A stretch of 64,000 nucleotides of DNA, taken from positions 9,047,705 to 9,111,704 of the forward strand of contig CM055062.1 in assembly GCA_029204045.2 (NCBI GenBank). Reading direction: 5' to 3'. A model generated the notes under the pieces. The model was not told the origin of the DNA, searched no databases, and saw only the letters and a list, made by a program, of their open reading frames with translations. The position numbers and the translations under genes were made by a program. Of the stretch, positions 11,324 through 21,900 are shown piece by piece (position 1 is the stretch's first letter; each line of letters opens with the position of its first letter). The stretch comes from Tillandsia leiboldiana. Its lineage: Eukaryota > Streptophyta > Magnoliopsida > Poales > Bromeliaceae.

Positions 11324-12614
11324 TTTGACGAAACATTCGCCCCTGTAGCTAGACTCGAGTCCATTCGTATACGTTTGCTATTGCTTGTCATTTTAAAATC
11401 AAATTATTTCAAATGGACGTTAAGAGCGCATTTCTAAATGGGTTTTTAAATGAGGAAGTTTATGTGGCTCAACCGAAAGGTTTTGTAGATCATAAACAAC
11501 CTAACCATGTTTTTCGTTTGAAAAAGGCTCTTTACGGTCTGAAACAAGCACCGCGAGCATGGTACGAAAGGTTAACAAAGCACCTTTTGGAGAAGGGCTA
11601 TACTCGAGGGGGAGCTGATAGGACTCTCTTTGTGAAGCATTATCAAAGCAATTTCATTGTAGCACAAATCTATGTCGATGACATTGTATTTGGCGCAACA
11701 AGAGATAATGATGCTTCTAAATTCGCGGAGACCATGGAAAGCGAATTTGAGATGTCCATGATGGGCGAATTGACTTATTTTCTTGGATTGCAAATTAAAC
11801 AAAATGATGAAGGTATTCACTTGAGTCAATCCAAGTATGCAATGGAGTTGGTCAAAAAGTTGATCTAGAAAATTGTAAAGATTTTCCGACTCCAATGGGA
11901 ACTAGCCACAAGGGACTTGGAAGTGAATCACATAGTGAGAATGTAGACGAGAAACTGTATCGAAGTATGATTGGAAGTCTACTTTACCTCACGGCTAGTC
12001 GCCCGGAATATATCTTTAGTGTTGGGATTTGCGCGAGATATCAATCAGCACCAAAGGAGGTTCACCTGAAAGCGGTGAAAAGGATCATCCGGTATATCAA
12101 AGGATCAATTAATTTCGGAATTTGGTATCCTATGGGAACAAGTTTGGATATTGTTGGATACTCAGATGCCGATTGGGCAGGATCAGTGGATGATCGGAAA
12201 AGCACGAGTGGTGCATGCTTCTATCTTGGCCATTGCCTTGTTGCATGGCACAGTAAAAAGCAGAATTGCATAGCACTCTCGACTGCCGAAGCGGAATACA
12301 TTTCAGCTGGAAGTTGCTCAACTCAACTCATTTGGATGAAAAGCGTATTGAGCGACTTCCGCATTTCAGCATCTTCGGTAACAATTCTTTGTGACAACAC
12401 AAGTGCTATAACATTTCTAAAAACTGTGTTGCACTCTAGAACAAAACATATTGAACTTAGATATCATTTTCTTAGAGAGCTAGTTGAATCAAATACTCTT
12501 CAACTTTCATATATTTCAACTGAGGATCAATTAGCTGACATTCTAACAAAACCTTTGGATCAAAAACGTTTTATTCATTTACGAAAAGCAATTGGGATGC
12601 TTTCCTTGAAGTAA
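11324..12614 (+). pseudogene. Element G reverse transcriptase-RNase H (frameshifted)
   Basis: Copia RT-RNase H that would copy the RNA genome into DNA. 'MDVKSAFLNGF' is at 11413, the YVDD active site near 11671, and the RNase H signature 'LSTAEAEYISA' near 12280. The tail 'DILTKPLDQKRF' stands near 12540. Against element C, one T is missing near 11860, which ends the first frame at 11868. The downstream frame (11895-12614) carries a compensated indel near 12010 and another change near 12410. The start of RT is lost at the gap. Apart from these small indels it is almost identical to 52244-53531. Confidence 0.85.
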
Positions 12615-12984
12615 TCTTCTTTTTGGAAATCTTTGCTTAGGATAGGTTTTGTATTTGTTTTTTGTTGTGTTCATTATCTATGTTTGTACATAGGACATAA
12701 TTGAGCATAGATCATATTGACTTTAATTGCATCTTTTCGCACATTTAGAAATTTATTATGCTTTTGCCATCATAATATTTCAACGTGTGCATGATCATTA
12801 TGTTAATTAAATCATCTTCTAAAGTGATCCACAGTCAATTTCACTCGCTCTATGATCTCTTGGATCGTCATTATCTTATTTGACTGCTTAGTCGAGTATG
12901 AATCGAGATCAATTAGTTGGTTGAATACTTTATATCTAATAATTGATAGCCAATTGAGGGGGAGTCTTAGAAAAGGTAAATGCT

Positions 12985-13214
12985 CAAAGATGTGGAAAGA
13001 GTTACATCCCAATGAGGAGTGTGAAAACTACCACCACATGGAGGAAAGAGCTACCACCTCGGTCGTCGAGTATGTGTGCAGTACCACATGTATACCACGC
13101 ATGGTTGTTCACAATTTTTGATTAAGTAAAATGCATGTTGAAATACTTGACTCTGTCAAAATTTCAAGTTGGTATAAGGTGGGTTTTTAATGAAAGAGCT
13201 CAAAGAGCCACTCT
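12985..13214 (+). ncRNA. Conserved non-coding block, copy in G
   Basis: Closely matches 53903-54135 (C) and 63231-63476 (H). It begins with GATGT/ACATC flanking the loop GGAAAGAGTT, a five-pair hairpin, and ends with AGATGCTCAAAGAGCCAC-like sequence. An 89-codon frame crosses the G copy, but the frame is not kept in H. That points to an RNA or DNA signal rather than a protein. Confidence 0.5.
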
Positions 13215-13544
13215 CTTCACAGATTGTCTAAGATACATTATCTACTATATTTGGGATTTCAACAATCTATTGATCTTTGTCTTTCATTTCTTTACTGAAT
13301 TGATGATTTTGATAAAGGCATTACTCATAAGATCAAGTTAGATGTGATTGAAGGTGTTCAACTTTAGGGATTTAATTCTTGTAAATCCTCGTTTCATTTT
13401 GGGATATTATTGATAGATTTGGCATAATCTAATTCTTGTTGTATGAAACGATTGATTGTTGTTTAAAGTTGATACACATTTGTGCTTACAATCATTTTTC
13501 TGGTTTTTCTTGAATTTCTCTGAAATTTCTAAAGAAAAAGTTGG

Positions 13545-13837
13545 GGCCGATTCCGGATCGGGCTAGATGATCCGGATCCCGAACGCAGGAATTCTTCTGC
13601 GGGCTGACGATCCGGATTGTACATGCCGATCGGATCCCGAACGCAGTCTCTCACTGCGGGTAGCCGATCCGGATCGCAGTTCTGAACTGATCACGGATCT
13701 CGGCTAGGTTTTATAAGTGACGAAGGGGTTTTTGATTTCTTACTCCAATCTTTGTTTCCAAAGTTTCCAGAGCCTCTCTCTCTAGATGTCATCCTTCTGG
13801 AAGCTTTCAAACTCAAGTTCTTCAGTTCCAAGTAAGT
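13545..13837 (+). promoter_or_regulatory. Internal palindrome array, TATA-like box and splice donor, copy in G
   Basis: Repeats of GATCCGGATC or close variants, the same motif as in the LTR of this element, are followed by CTAGG-TTTTATAAG (13704-13717) and GTAAGT at 13832. The LTR has the same order: array, CCTAGGGTTT, TATAAATAG. This looks like a second promoter ahead of the 3' ORF. Confidence 0.5.
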
Positions 13838-14239
13838 TTTATTGATCAAAATCTCGGTTTTTCACCGTTTTCTTCTTTCCTCCTCAAACGTGATGAATTT
13901 CTTGGAACAACTTTGTTGTGGATGGTTTTTGATCAAATTTCTTTTGAAATAAGAACTCTGGGTAGATTAGTTTTGATTATATGCTAGGTATTCTCCTGAT
14001 TAACGGATTTTTAGGCTTCGATTTCTAAAATTTCGGTTTTAGGGCATATAATAAGGATTTTCGAAAAATCATGCAATTGATCTATTTTAAAAGTCCTTTT
14101 GCCAAAACTAATTTGATTCTTAGTCTCTCTACATGATTATGATTGTTTGGGTAACAATTTTTTCAATTTTGAAAACTAAGAATTTTTGTGTTCTTGAGTG
14201 GTTTTCACAGGAACCTTCTTAACTCAAGCACTTGAATCA

Positions 14240-14840
14240 ATGGCACTCTCTTGGTTAATCCTGTTTACTGGTCACAATGGTGCACAAGAGTACATCCTGT
14301 AAAAGAGGAACCGGATGTTTCAACAGGAGATAAGACAACCGAAGGCAGGGAGGACAGCTCAGAGTATGATTACCGGAGAGAATGGGATGAATTCTTCAAA
14401 GATGTTCAACAGAAGATTGATGAGGAAAACAGGAAATCTGTCAAAGGCAAAAGGCTTATGAAATCTGCATCAACAACTAAGCAATATACAAGACGAAGAA
14501 TGTCCTAAGAAGTGAAAGTTTTCATAGTAGGCCTCTTACTAGAGCTCGCTCACTTCTCTGGGGTTCTACAAACTGAATCTCCATGGGTTACGGATTGGAT
14601 GCACATCTGCTTCTAGACAGCATCCCTCACACTCGAAAGACAGGATACAGACGCTGCTGTATTGGAATCGCTTCGCCAGGAACAACAAAGACTCTCTGCT
14701 GCCAAGAGAGGATATCGAAAGAACTTCAGCAAATTTCCTCTGACCACACAGAAGATCAAGAAGAAGTGTTCAACTATCTCGACAATGCTTAAAGGGATTT
14801 TGAGCAAGCTGAGTTGTACCAGCTCTGACTCCTCCGACTG
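14240..14840 (+). pseudogene. Element G 3' ORF, diverged and broken
   Basis: Counterpart of the intact 263-codon 3' ORF of element C. An acidic segment is readable ('EWDEFFKDVQQKIDEENRK', about 14386), matching the same region of C, and the C-terminal coil end 'MLKGILSKLSC' is readable near 14785. Stops at about 14300 and 14506 and further frame changes break it. It is far more diverged from C than the flanking pol and non-coding sequence are. In Sireviruses, ORFs in this place have been called envelope-like; the function is unproven. Confidence 0.6.
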
Positions 14841-15063
14841 AACTGCACCTTCCTTTTCGTTTTGTGCAGGATTTTGATTTTAGGATTTAGTTTTATACTC
14901 ATTTTAGCTTAGTTCTCAGGTTTTACTTTTATTGGAACTTTTCACTCTCCTAACATTTCGTAGTCTTAACTACATTTTGGCTTTGTTTTGTGACAAAAAG
15001 GGGAGAGAGTTAGAGAGAACTTTGAACAATGAATGATGGTAGTATGAATGATGAAATATCAAG

Positions 15064-15370
15064 GTAAGTATGATCTCAACTTCAACTTTTGGTTTTTATC
15101 TTGTGATTGTTTGCATGTCTCGACTAACTATTCGACTAACTATTTGGGCATGTAATATAACTAACAAGTTGATGTTGGACTAACATTTTGACATTTGGTT
15201 TTTAGTTGCATAGAAGATATGTTGGTTTTTGACTATGATTCTCTTACATATCTGAATTCTCAAATGTCATGGTGATTAGATAAACTCTATCTCTGTACTA
15301 GGTTTTGTATGCTAAATATTCTTGAGGTATCTAACGATCTCTTTTTGTCAAGAATGATTTCTTTGTGCAG
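15064..15370 (+). other. Candidate intron after the 3' ORF, copy in G
   Basis: CAAG|GTAAGT at 15064 and CTTTGTGCAG ending at 15370 form a consensus plant donor and acceptor. The same pair is at 56245-56546 in element C. A T-rich stretch precedes the acceptor. Splicing is inferred only from the sequence. Confidence 0.4.
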
Positions 15371-15522
15371 AGAGTACAGATGTCTAAGTCTAGAGTCTGT
15401 TTTAGGAGTTTATCTCATGTGTTTAAATTTTGGATCTCCATTGTAAATTTTGTTGTATGGTGATAGCAACAAAAATATCTTTTTGAATTTCTTTAGTGGA
15501 TCTATGTTTTGTCACGAAACCG

Positions 15523-15536
15523 CCAAAGGGGGAGAT
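15523..15536 (+). promoter_or_regulatory. Polypurine tract next to 3' LTR of G
   Basis: AAAGGGGGAGAT lies directly before TGTTACGG, the LTR start, where the primer for plus-strand DNA synthesis is expected. Confidence 0.85.
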
Positions 15537-16875
15537 TGTTACGGAATTTGAGTTGGCGTAGTTTCGTGAAAGTCTCAAGTCTTGAAGATTGAAGGTGAAG
15601 AAAGTTGGATCATTTAACTCAATCTCAAGAAAGAAGAATTCAAAAGGATCAGGTATGTTTAACTAAAGATTTTGTGTGATCCGAATACTTCTTGTAGTGT
15701 AGAAACACTTGGAAGAATCTTTCATTGCATAAAAATCAAAAACTGGACTTGGGACATGTTCAGGATCCGGATCAGGTTGTTCGATCCGGATCCCGAAGGT
15801 GGTTCGTTCATACACCAGTTCAATCCGGATCGTAGTCTCTTGATCCGGATCCCGAACAGTGAGTTTACCATTTTCCTTGAACGATCCGGATCATGCTTCG
15901 CAATCCGGATCCCGAACGTTGATGTTTGGTAAACTGTATGAACGATCCGGATCATGCACTTCGATCCGGATCCCGAACCTTTGTTTTTCTGGAACTGGCT
16001 GACTCGTTACGACGATCCGGATCACAGCTAGTCCGATCCGGATCGCCGTCCGTAAAATTTCCAGAAATGTTAGGTTTTTGATTCTTATCTCCTTCCTAGG
16101 GTTTCTAACCTATAAATAGACCCTATGACCTTTTTCTAGGGTTAATCCACATAGAGCCGTCATATTCATATATCATTTTATACGGCCCTAGATCCACATA
16201 TAGAGAAGAAAGAAAATCATTAGAGAATACTCTATGTTTCTTCATCTATATTGATTAGTTTGATTCTAGGTTTTTCATACTCACATCTCGAGTTGAATCA
16301 AAACTAATGAATACTTAGATGGTATTTCCGATCTATCTTTGATCTAAGTATTAGGCGGATCATCACCACCCAAAACAACGATTTACCCCAAAAATCGGCG
16401 CGTGGATTCGCGTGTCCCTTGTGGATTCAAGGTTCAACCGCTTTCGTGGATTCGGAGCGAGGCACGTTCGTGGATTCGAAGGGTGCTATTGGGTGAAGAC
16501 CGTGGATTCGGTCGGACGTCGTGGATTCGACGTGGACGCCGTGGATTCGGCGTTGGGCGCAGATCGTGGATTCGAGAAGCGTCGCGGAGCGAGCGGAGAA
16601 GATCCTCTAGGAGCGTAAGGAAAAGGTTGAGGTCGTAAGTGTGTACGGTAAATCACCTTGTACGTGTTTTAATTCTAGGTGGATTTCTGCCGTGTTATCG
16701 GTCCCGTGGTTTTTTACTCCGGTGATGGAGTTTTCCACGTAAAAATCTTGCGTATTATTTTATTTTCGCATTGGGTTTATCGCAACGATTTTTGAGTGTT
16801 TATACGTTTACACCTATTCACCCCCCTCTAGGTGTTTTTTCCCCTATTTAGATCCGTATTACATATAACCCAACA
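15537..16875 (+). repeat. Element G 3' LTR
   Basis: TGTTACGG...ACCCAACA, 1339 bp, matching the C LTRs. The U3 part has a GATCCGGATC array (15763-16055) with about one more repeat unit than C. TATAAATAG at 16111 is the likely promoter. A hairpin array (16395-16580) follows in the transcribed part. Confidence 0.9.
16395..16580 (+). ncRNA. TGGATT-loop hairpin array, copy in G
   Basis: About eight repeats in which CG-TGGATT-CG is flanked by differing self-complementary bases, for example CCTTG/CAAGG, GACCG/CGGTC, ACGTCG/CGACGT. The array lies downstream of the TATA box, so it should be in the RNA. See the finding for the array in C. Confidence 0.65.
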
Positions 16876-16973
16876 GGGATGAGGTTTAAATTACCTTGTT
16901 AAGAAGGAAAAAAAAAAAAAGATACACACGATTTTCCGCTTTGATAGACTCAAAAACCCCCGGGGGCGTGACA
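16876..16973 (+). repeat. 3' tip of a Tekay-like gypsy LTR (fragment X)
   Basis: Ends CCCCCGGGGGCGTGACA after an A-rich stretch, like the LTR ends at 23759, 45167 and 51279. The rest of the LTR is missing, replaced by element G. G probably inserted into this LTR. Confidence 0.6.
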
Positions 16974-17184
16974 GTTCATTTTCATCGTTTTCCGCGCGCT
17001 GAATCCAAATCCGATATCCATTTTGCCCAATTCCACTTCTAAAATTTTCCAAAGGCCTCCGGTTATGCAAACTTACTCCCAATTTACACCCTGAATCCAT
17101 TTCTTGGGCCCGGCGCGCGCACAAACACTCCCAAAAGCCACTAACCCATCAGTAAACTCTTAAGCGGGGTTTCGGGTCCTCACA
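16974..17184 (-). repeat. Family F LTR, 5' terminal fragment
   Basis: Minus-strand start of a family F LTR: it ends GGGTCCTCACA on the + strand and holds the block AAATCCGATATCCATTTTGC near 17007, as do 30500-30696 and 32790-32981. The rest is absent, consistent with disruption by fragment X. Confidence 0.65.
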
Positions 17185-18690
17185 TTATGTGCTAGTGTAG
17201 TCGGGTTGATTTGGAGGTTGGGGTCGAGGCCGGCTGCCACCGGGTTCGTGGAGGTTGCTGGGGATCAATGGATTAAGCAACCGGCACAGGACACGGTGGG
17301 ACTGCTGACGGTGCTCATGCCCCCCGTGCGGCTGTTAACACAGCAGATCGTCATGTCGGCTTTTGTTTTTCGAACCCTTTTCCTCTGCCGATGTCCTGGT
17401 CGTCGGTAGCAACGGTGACTGGTGGCAGTGTAATCCGCTGGTGGCTGTTGGGGGTCTGCTGGGTTGTCAGTCGTGGGCAACCGGGTGGCCTCTTGTCTTA
17501 ATTGGTACCTTTTAGGTCCTCTGGTGTTAGGTTACAGCAGATTACCGCAGTTAGTCGGCCGATTCTTTTTGCATCATGGGCAAGGTATGGGTGGGAATGA
17601 GGATTCTTCCCCTACGGTTGTTACCCATAGTTCGGCTTTTTACTGTAGACATTGCGATGGTTGTAGGAATCGTCGTGATGGGGTCTTGGGGTGCTACTTT
17701 GGGTTGAAAGGGGAGATCACCGGGGCTAGCTTTTTTAAGGGGGTTGTGGTGATGTAGCTCTGGGTTGGGGTCCCTGTGTTCTGCACAAGAGGGTCGGTTA
17801 GGTTGCCTTACTAGTGGGTTGGCGCGTGATCCCTTGAGTGCGTTTGGTAAACCTAGGCAACTTTATGACAAGGTTTTTCTCGCTGAATTCGTCGCATGTC
17901 CTTTTTCCGACCCGATAGGTTTCGGATGGGTAGTTCATTATACCTGGAGGCCTTTGTTTAGTGGACTTTGAGCTTAGAAGTTTCCTAGTGGGAGTGTCAC
18001 TGTTTGGTCTGGAGGTTTACCGCTCGATTCGATGCCGGTGCTCGGAGGGGCAACGGATTGGGACCGGGCGTTAGTGGTTAATCAGAGTGTCGCACCCCGT
18101 CGGTGCCAGGACGAAGGTAGGACCTTATCTTGTGGGTTTTGTCGCCAGCTTCCCATGACCAAGGCATAGTCTTGAGGCTTAGTTTGGGAGCGTTTTGGGT
18201 CGTTGATCAATTGGGGCAGGTGTGGGCCAAGGGGATCTGTCGACTACTTGGAGCTTTGGCAGTGGTCACTTTCGGCTAGGATGCCCTGTACGCAGCTCTT
18301 TCTGTGGGGTAGACCTTGTGGTAGGTCTTAGAGCTGAAACCTAACTTTAGTTTTGACCGTCACCCTCGGTAGAACGGACAGTCGGAGCGGGTAGTCCGGG
18401 ATGGTGGTTATGCTCCGAGCTTGTAGCCCGTGTTGGTGACGGGTCGGAGCGGTCCGTGTTGGTGACAGGTGAGTTCGTTGTTTTCAGGGGAGAATTTCTG
18501 GTAGTAAGTAATCCAGCATGTTTTGTTGGCACCCCTTAGAGCCTTGAGAGGGCGTTAGTGGGCTTTTCGTTTGTCGTTGGGTTAGTTGTTTTGGACATTT
18601 AAGGGCTCATCGGTACGGGTTTGGCGGTATGACTGGGGTACCTCGACGCATCGCGAGACTTTTGTTGCTGACTGCTCAGTGCCGTCAGAG
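17185..18690 (+). repeat. Decayed block shared with 36441-36779 and 58008-59711
   Basis: No coding domain is readable. The start (GTGTAGTCGGGTTG near 17195, 'GGATTAAGCAACCGGCACAGGACA') matches 36446-36720, and the end ('GACGCATCGCGAGACTTTTG', 'GCGGACCGGTGGCG') matches 59570-59635. The block is probably decayed internal gypsy sequence, because RNase H coding follows it directly. Several open frames of 60-97 codons are unsupported. Confidence 0.5.
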
Positions 18691-19190
18691 GTGGTCCGCG
18701 GACCGGTGGCGTAGTGACGAGGAACTTAAAGATAGGCTAACACGGGCACCTGCGCTTGCACGACCGACACCCGGAGAGGATTATGAGGCTTACTGTGATG
18801 CCTCATGGATCAGTCTTGGAGGCGTACTGATGCAACAGGGAAGAGTCATAGTCTACGCTTCAAGGCAACTCAAAGAATATGAGCGAAACCACCCAACACA
18901 CGATTAGGAACTGGCAGCAGTCATCTTCCTTTTAAAGCTGTGGAGGCATTACCTTTTTGGAGTTCATTGTAATGTGCTTTCGGATCGCCAAAGCCTTAAG
19001 TTTTTGCTCACATAGAAGGAATTGATTTTGCGGCAGAGGCGTTGGTTAGAGTTGAAGGACTACGACTTGACCAGTCAGTATCACCCCGGAAAAGCAAATG
19101 TGGTAGCTGATGCTTTGAGCAGGAAGGGTCAAATCGAGGAGGAACCGATGAGCACGAGCACTCAGCAGGACAGGTACGGTCGCGCGACTT
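18691..19190 (+). pseudogene. Element E RNase H remnant (Ty3/gypsy, Tekay-like)
   Basis: The RNase H of gypsy elements degrades the RNA strand during reverse transcription. 'YCDASWISLGGVLMQ' (about 18790) carries the first catalytic Asp, followed by 'ASRQLKEYERNHPTHD'. After stops at 18904 and 19013 come 'RQRRWLELKDYDL' and 'YHPGKANVVADALSRK' (about 19080), typical of chromovirus-type plant gypsy elements. The RT domain is missing or unrecognisable upstream. Two premature stops make it a pseudogene. It stands directly before integrase, as in gypsy pol. Confidence 0.8.
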
Positions 19191-20452
19191 TTGTCCTTGA
19201 TGGTCAAGCCTACCCTATTAGAGAAAATCCTAGAAGGTCAGAAGACAGGCGCACAGTTACAGCTTGTTCGAGACAAAATCTCCCCGGACCACGCGAGCGA
19301 CTTTTCGGCGAGTGCGGACGGCGCAATACGTTTTCGAGGGCGGATTTGCGTGCCCGAGCTGCCAGAGTTGAAGGAAGAGATACTGTCAGAGGCGCACTGC
19401 GCTCCTTATGTGGCGCATCCGGGTGACACGAAGATGTACAAGGACCTCAAGCAAAATTTTTTTTGGTGGACTAAACTGAAAGGGGATGTAACACAGTTCG
19501 CTGCTCGCTGTTTGGATGGTTAGCAAGTAAAGGCCGAACATCAGCGCCCGGCGGGGAAACTACAATCTCTACCTGTACCAGAGTGGAAATGGGAGCGAAC
19601 CACCATGGAATTCGTCACGGGTTTTCCGCATCGCATCAAGGACACGATGCTGTTTGAGTCACAGTGGATCGATTGACGAAGTCGGCTATTTTCCTACCCA
19701 TCCATACGACGTGGACTAGAGACCGTTTGGCGCAGGCCTGCATCAACGAGGTCGTGAGATTGTATGGGGTGCCGACATCTATTACTTCTGGTAGAGACAC
19801 TCGGTTTGTGTCGAACTCTTGGCAGAGTCTACAGCGGGCTCTAGGGACTAAACTACACTTCAGCACGGCGTCTCACCCCCAGACCGACGGACAATCCGAG
19901 CGAGATCCAGATTCTCGAAGATATACTCCGAGCCTGCGTACTTGATTTGGCTGATGGATGGTCACGTTATCTATTTCTCGTGGATTTTGCCTACAACATC
20001 AGTCACCAAGCTGGCGTCCAAATGGCGTCGTATGAAGCCCTGTACGGGCGTCGTTGACGGTCTCCTATCTGTTGGGATGACTTGGGAGAGCGAAAGTTCT
20101 TGGGTCCTGACTTAGTGGAGGAGACCGAGGAAAAGGTGCGCCTTATCAAGAAGCGGTTGTTAACCGCCCAGGGTCGGCAGAAGAGCTATGCCGACCGGAG
20201 ACGACGTGACTTGGTGTTTCAGGCGGGGGAGCACGTATTGCTCTGGATTTTGCCATCCAAGGGGATTAAACGGTTCGGGTTGAGAGGCAAGTTGAACCCG
20301 CGATACGCGGAACCTTATGAAACCTTGGAGCAACCTTGAGGAACGCGAAGCGACGTGGGAATTAGAGTTGAAACGAGAAGGAGCGCCCCAACTTGTTTAG
20401 CGAGGGGCGATTTTAAGTTTCGAGGACGAAACTTCTTTTAAGTGGTGAGTGA
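19191..20452 (+). pseudogene. Element E integrase remnant and pol 3' end
   Basis: Gypsy integrase with several frame changes. A His/Cys zinc-binding segment is around 19400-19520 ('HPGDTKMYKDLKQ'). The core has 'MEFVTGFP', where Asp is normally found in place of Glu, then 'SGRDTRFVSNSW', where the usual catalytic Asp is Gly. 'SHPQTDGQSER' near 19873 keeps the catalytic Glu. The DNA-binding tail is readable as 'GIKRFGLRGKLNPRYAEPYE'. With two catalytic positions changed and stops present it cannot be active. Near 20415 is the usual end of this lineage ('FEDETSF'-like), just before the LTR. Confidence 0.8.
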
Positions 20453-21536
20453 TGTAGTGTCCTGGCGTTCCAATGCCTTTGAATACCTTCTTTTTATGAC
20501 GGGATTGTTAGGAAAACTTTTCACTGTGTTTTCTACAATGGACCGGCCTGGCCCGCGAGTATTTTTCTGCGTTTGAGCTCAGAAAACGGAGAACGGCAAA
20601 GCGATCGGATTCGGATTCCGATTTACGAATCTCCCGGAATGGGGGTCAAAGCGTTTGCCTTTGAGTGGTGCATCGGAATCCGTGCTAAGTGGTCGGCACG
20701 CTTTTCGAGGCGATCGGACGGGATCTTTCTACGATCAGATTTTTTCATCTTATTTATGTTATTGGTTTATTTTATTTATATTGTAATACCTCGACCTTCC
20801 CGTTTTCCGTTTTGGTCCTAATTGAATCTTTTCAGTTGTCAGGGGGGGTTGAAAGTTTGAGAATTTCTGGGCTGACCGTCGGAGTTTGCGAGTATTTTTA
20901 GGCTGTAGAGCTCGGAAAACGGTGAACGGTGGCGTGATCGGATTCGAATTCCGACCCCGGGATCTCCCAGAAATGATTTTTGAAGTTTACTATCAGCTTA
21001 GGCGCATCGGAATGCGTGCCGGCGATCGGCACGTTTTCCGAGGTGATCGGGACCCCTCGTTCAAATTTCGAATGGCTATGATTGTTAACTGGGGTTAAAT
21101 TTTAATTTCTCTTCGTAACGTTTACGTCCGACCGGGGGTGCGGGAAAAACCCCAAAACCCTTTTTCCCGCTTTTCAAGAAACGGTGTAGGGACCGAGGCG
21201 GAGAGACGGGAAGAGAGAAGAAGAAACTGCTCCTTTTCTGCGGGATCGATCGAGCAAGGGCGGGCGATCCTCTTTCTTCCTCCTCCTCCGGCGGAAACGA
21301 GGTGAGTGGTTGGAGTTTTTCCGGTTTTCCATTGTGGGGTTTTCTTGTCGATGTCGCGTGCGATGCGAGTTTGGTAAACGAGAGGCCGCCGCCGCCATGG
21401 TTAAATGGGAGGCCGTCGCCACCGTTATCATGTTCGCGGGGTCGTCGCCGCAGCCGCTGTGGTCACGGGGTCGCAACCGGAGCCGAAAAAGACGCGTTGG
21501 GGGATTACTGCTCATCCGGCCCGAGCCCAGCCACGC

Positions 21537-21900
21537 GGTCCACCGGACCGGCGTGCACCCGGCGCACGCCTCCGCGGCCCAGGGGCGCGAACCCGGCGCA
21601 CGGATGCGTGCGCCAGGCCGCGCGGTCCACCGGACCGGCGTGCACCCGGCGTATGCCTCCGCGGCCCAGGGGCGCGAACCCGGCGCACGGATGCGTGCGC
21701 CAGGCCGCGCGGTCCACCGGACTGGCGTGCACCCGGCGCATGCCTCCGCAGCCCGAAGGTCTGGACCCGGCGCACGGGCGCGTGAGCCAGCCCAGCCCAG
21801 GCCGCGCGGTGAACGCGCTGGGCGTGCACCCGGTGCTCGCCTCCGCAGCCGCAAGGCTAGACCCGGTGCGCGCTTTTGCCCGTGCACGGCCCGGCCCAAG
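21537..21900 (+). repeat. GC-rich tandem repeat, period 87 bp
   Basis: GGTCCACCGG recurs at 21537, 21624 and 21711, exactly 87 bp apart, with near-identical sequence between, followed by a diverged fourth copy. Because 87 is a multiple of three, all frames on both strands stay open, which creates long false ORFs. Confidence 0.85.

Larger units (their letters stand above)
12615..14235 (+). other. Element G 3' non-coding region
   Basis: About 1.6 kb without a convincing gene. It contains a first polypurine tract (TTGAGGGGGAG at 12954-12964), the conserved block 12985-13214, a palindrome array at 13545-13692, a TATA-like TTATAAG at 13711, a perfect splice donor GTAAGT at 13832 and an acceptor TTTTCACAG ending at 14210. 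All have counterparts in element C. Confidence 0.65.
11324..16875 (+). mobile_element. Element G: 3' half of a Sirevirus-type copia element
   Basis: Contains RT (from its middle), RNase H, a long 3' non-coding region, a decayed 3' ORF, a polypurine tract and a 3' LTR (15537-16875). Most of it is very close to 52240-58002 of element C. Sirevirus signs are several polypurine tracts after pol, an extra 3' ORF and palindrome arrays in the LTR. The 5' half is lost at the gap, so no target duplication can be tested. Confidence 0.85.

Noticed and set aside
11200..11391. Minus-strand frame crossing the N run
   Set aside because: Most of its codons are undefined bases.
12852..13121. 89-codon frame over the conserved block in G
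   Set aside because: The frame is broken by a one-base difference in H and altered in C; conservation is better explained at RNA or DNA level.
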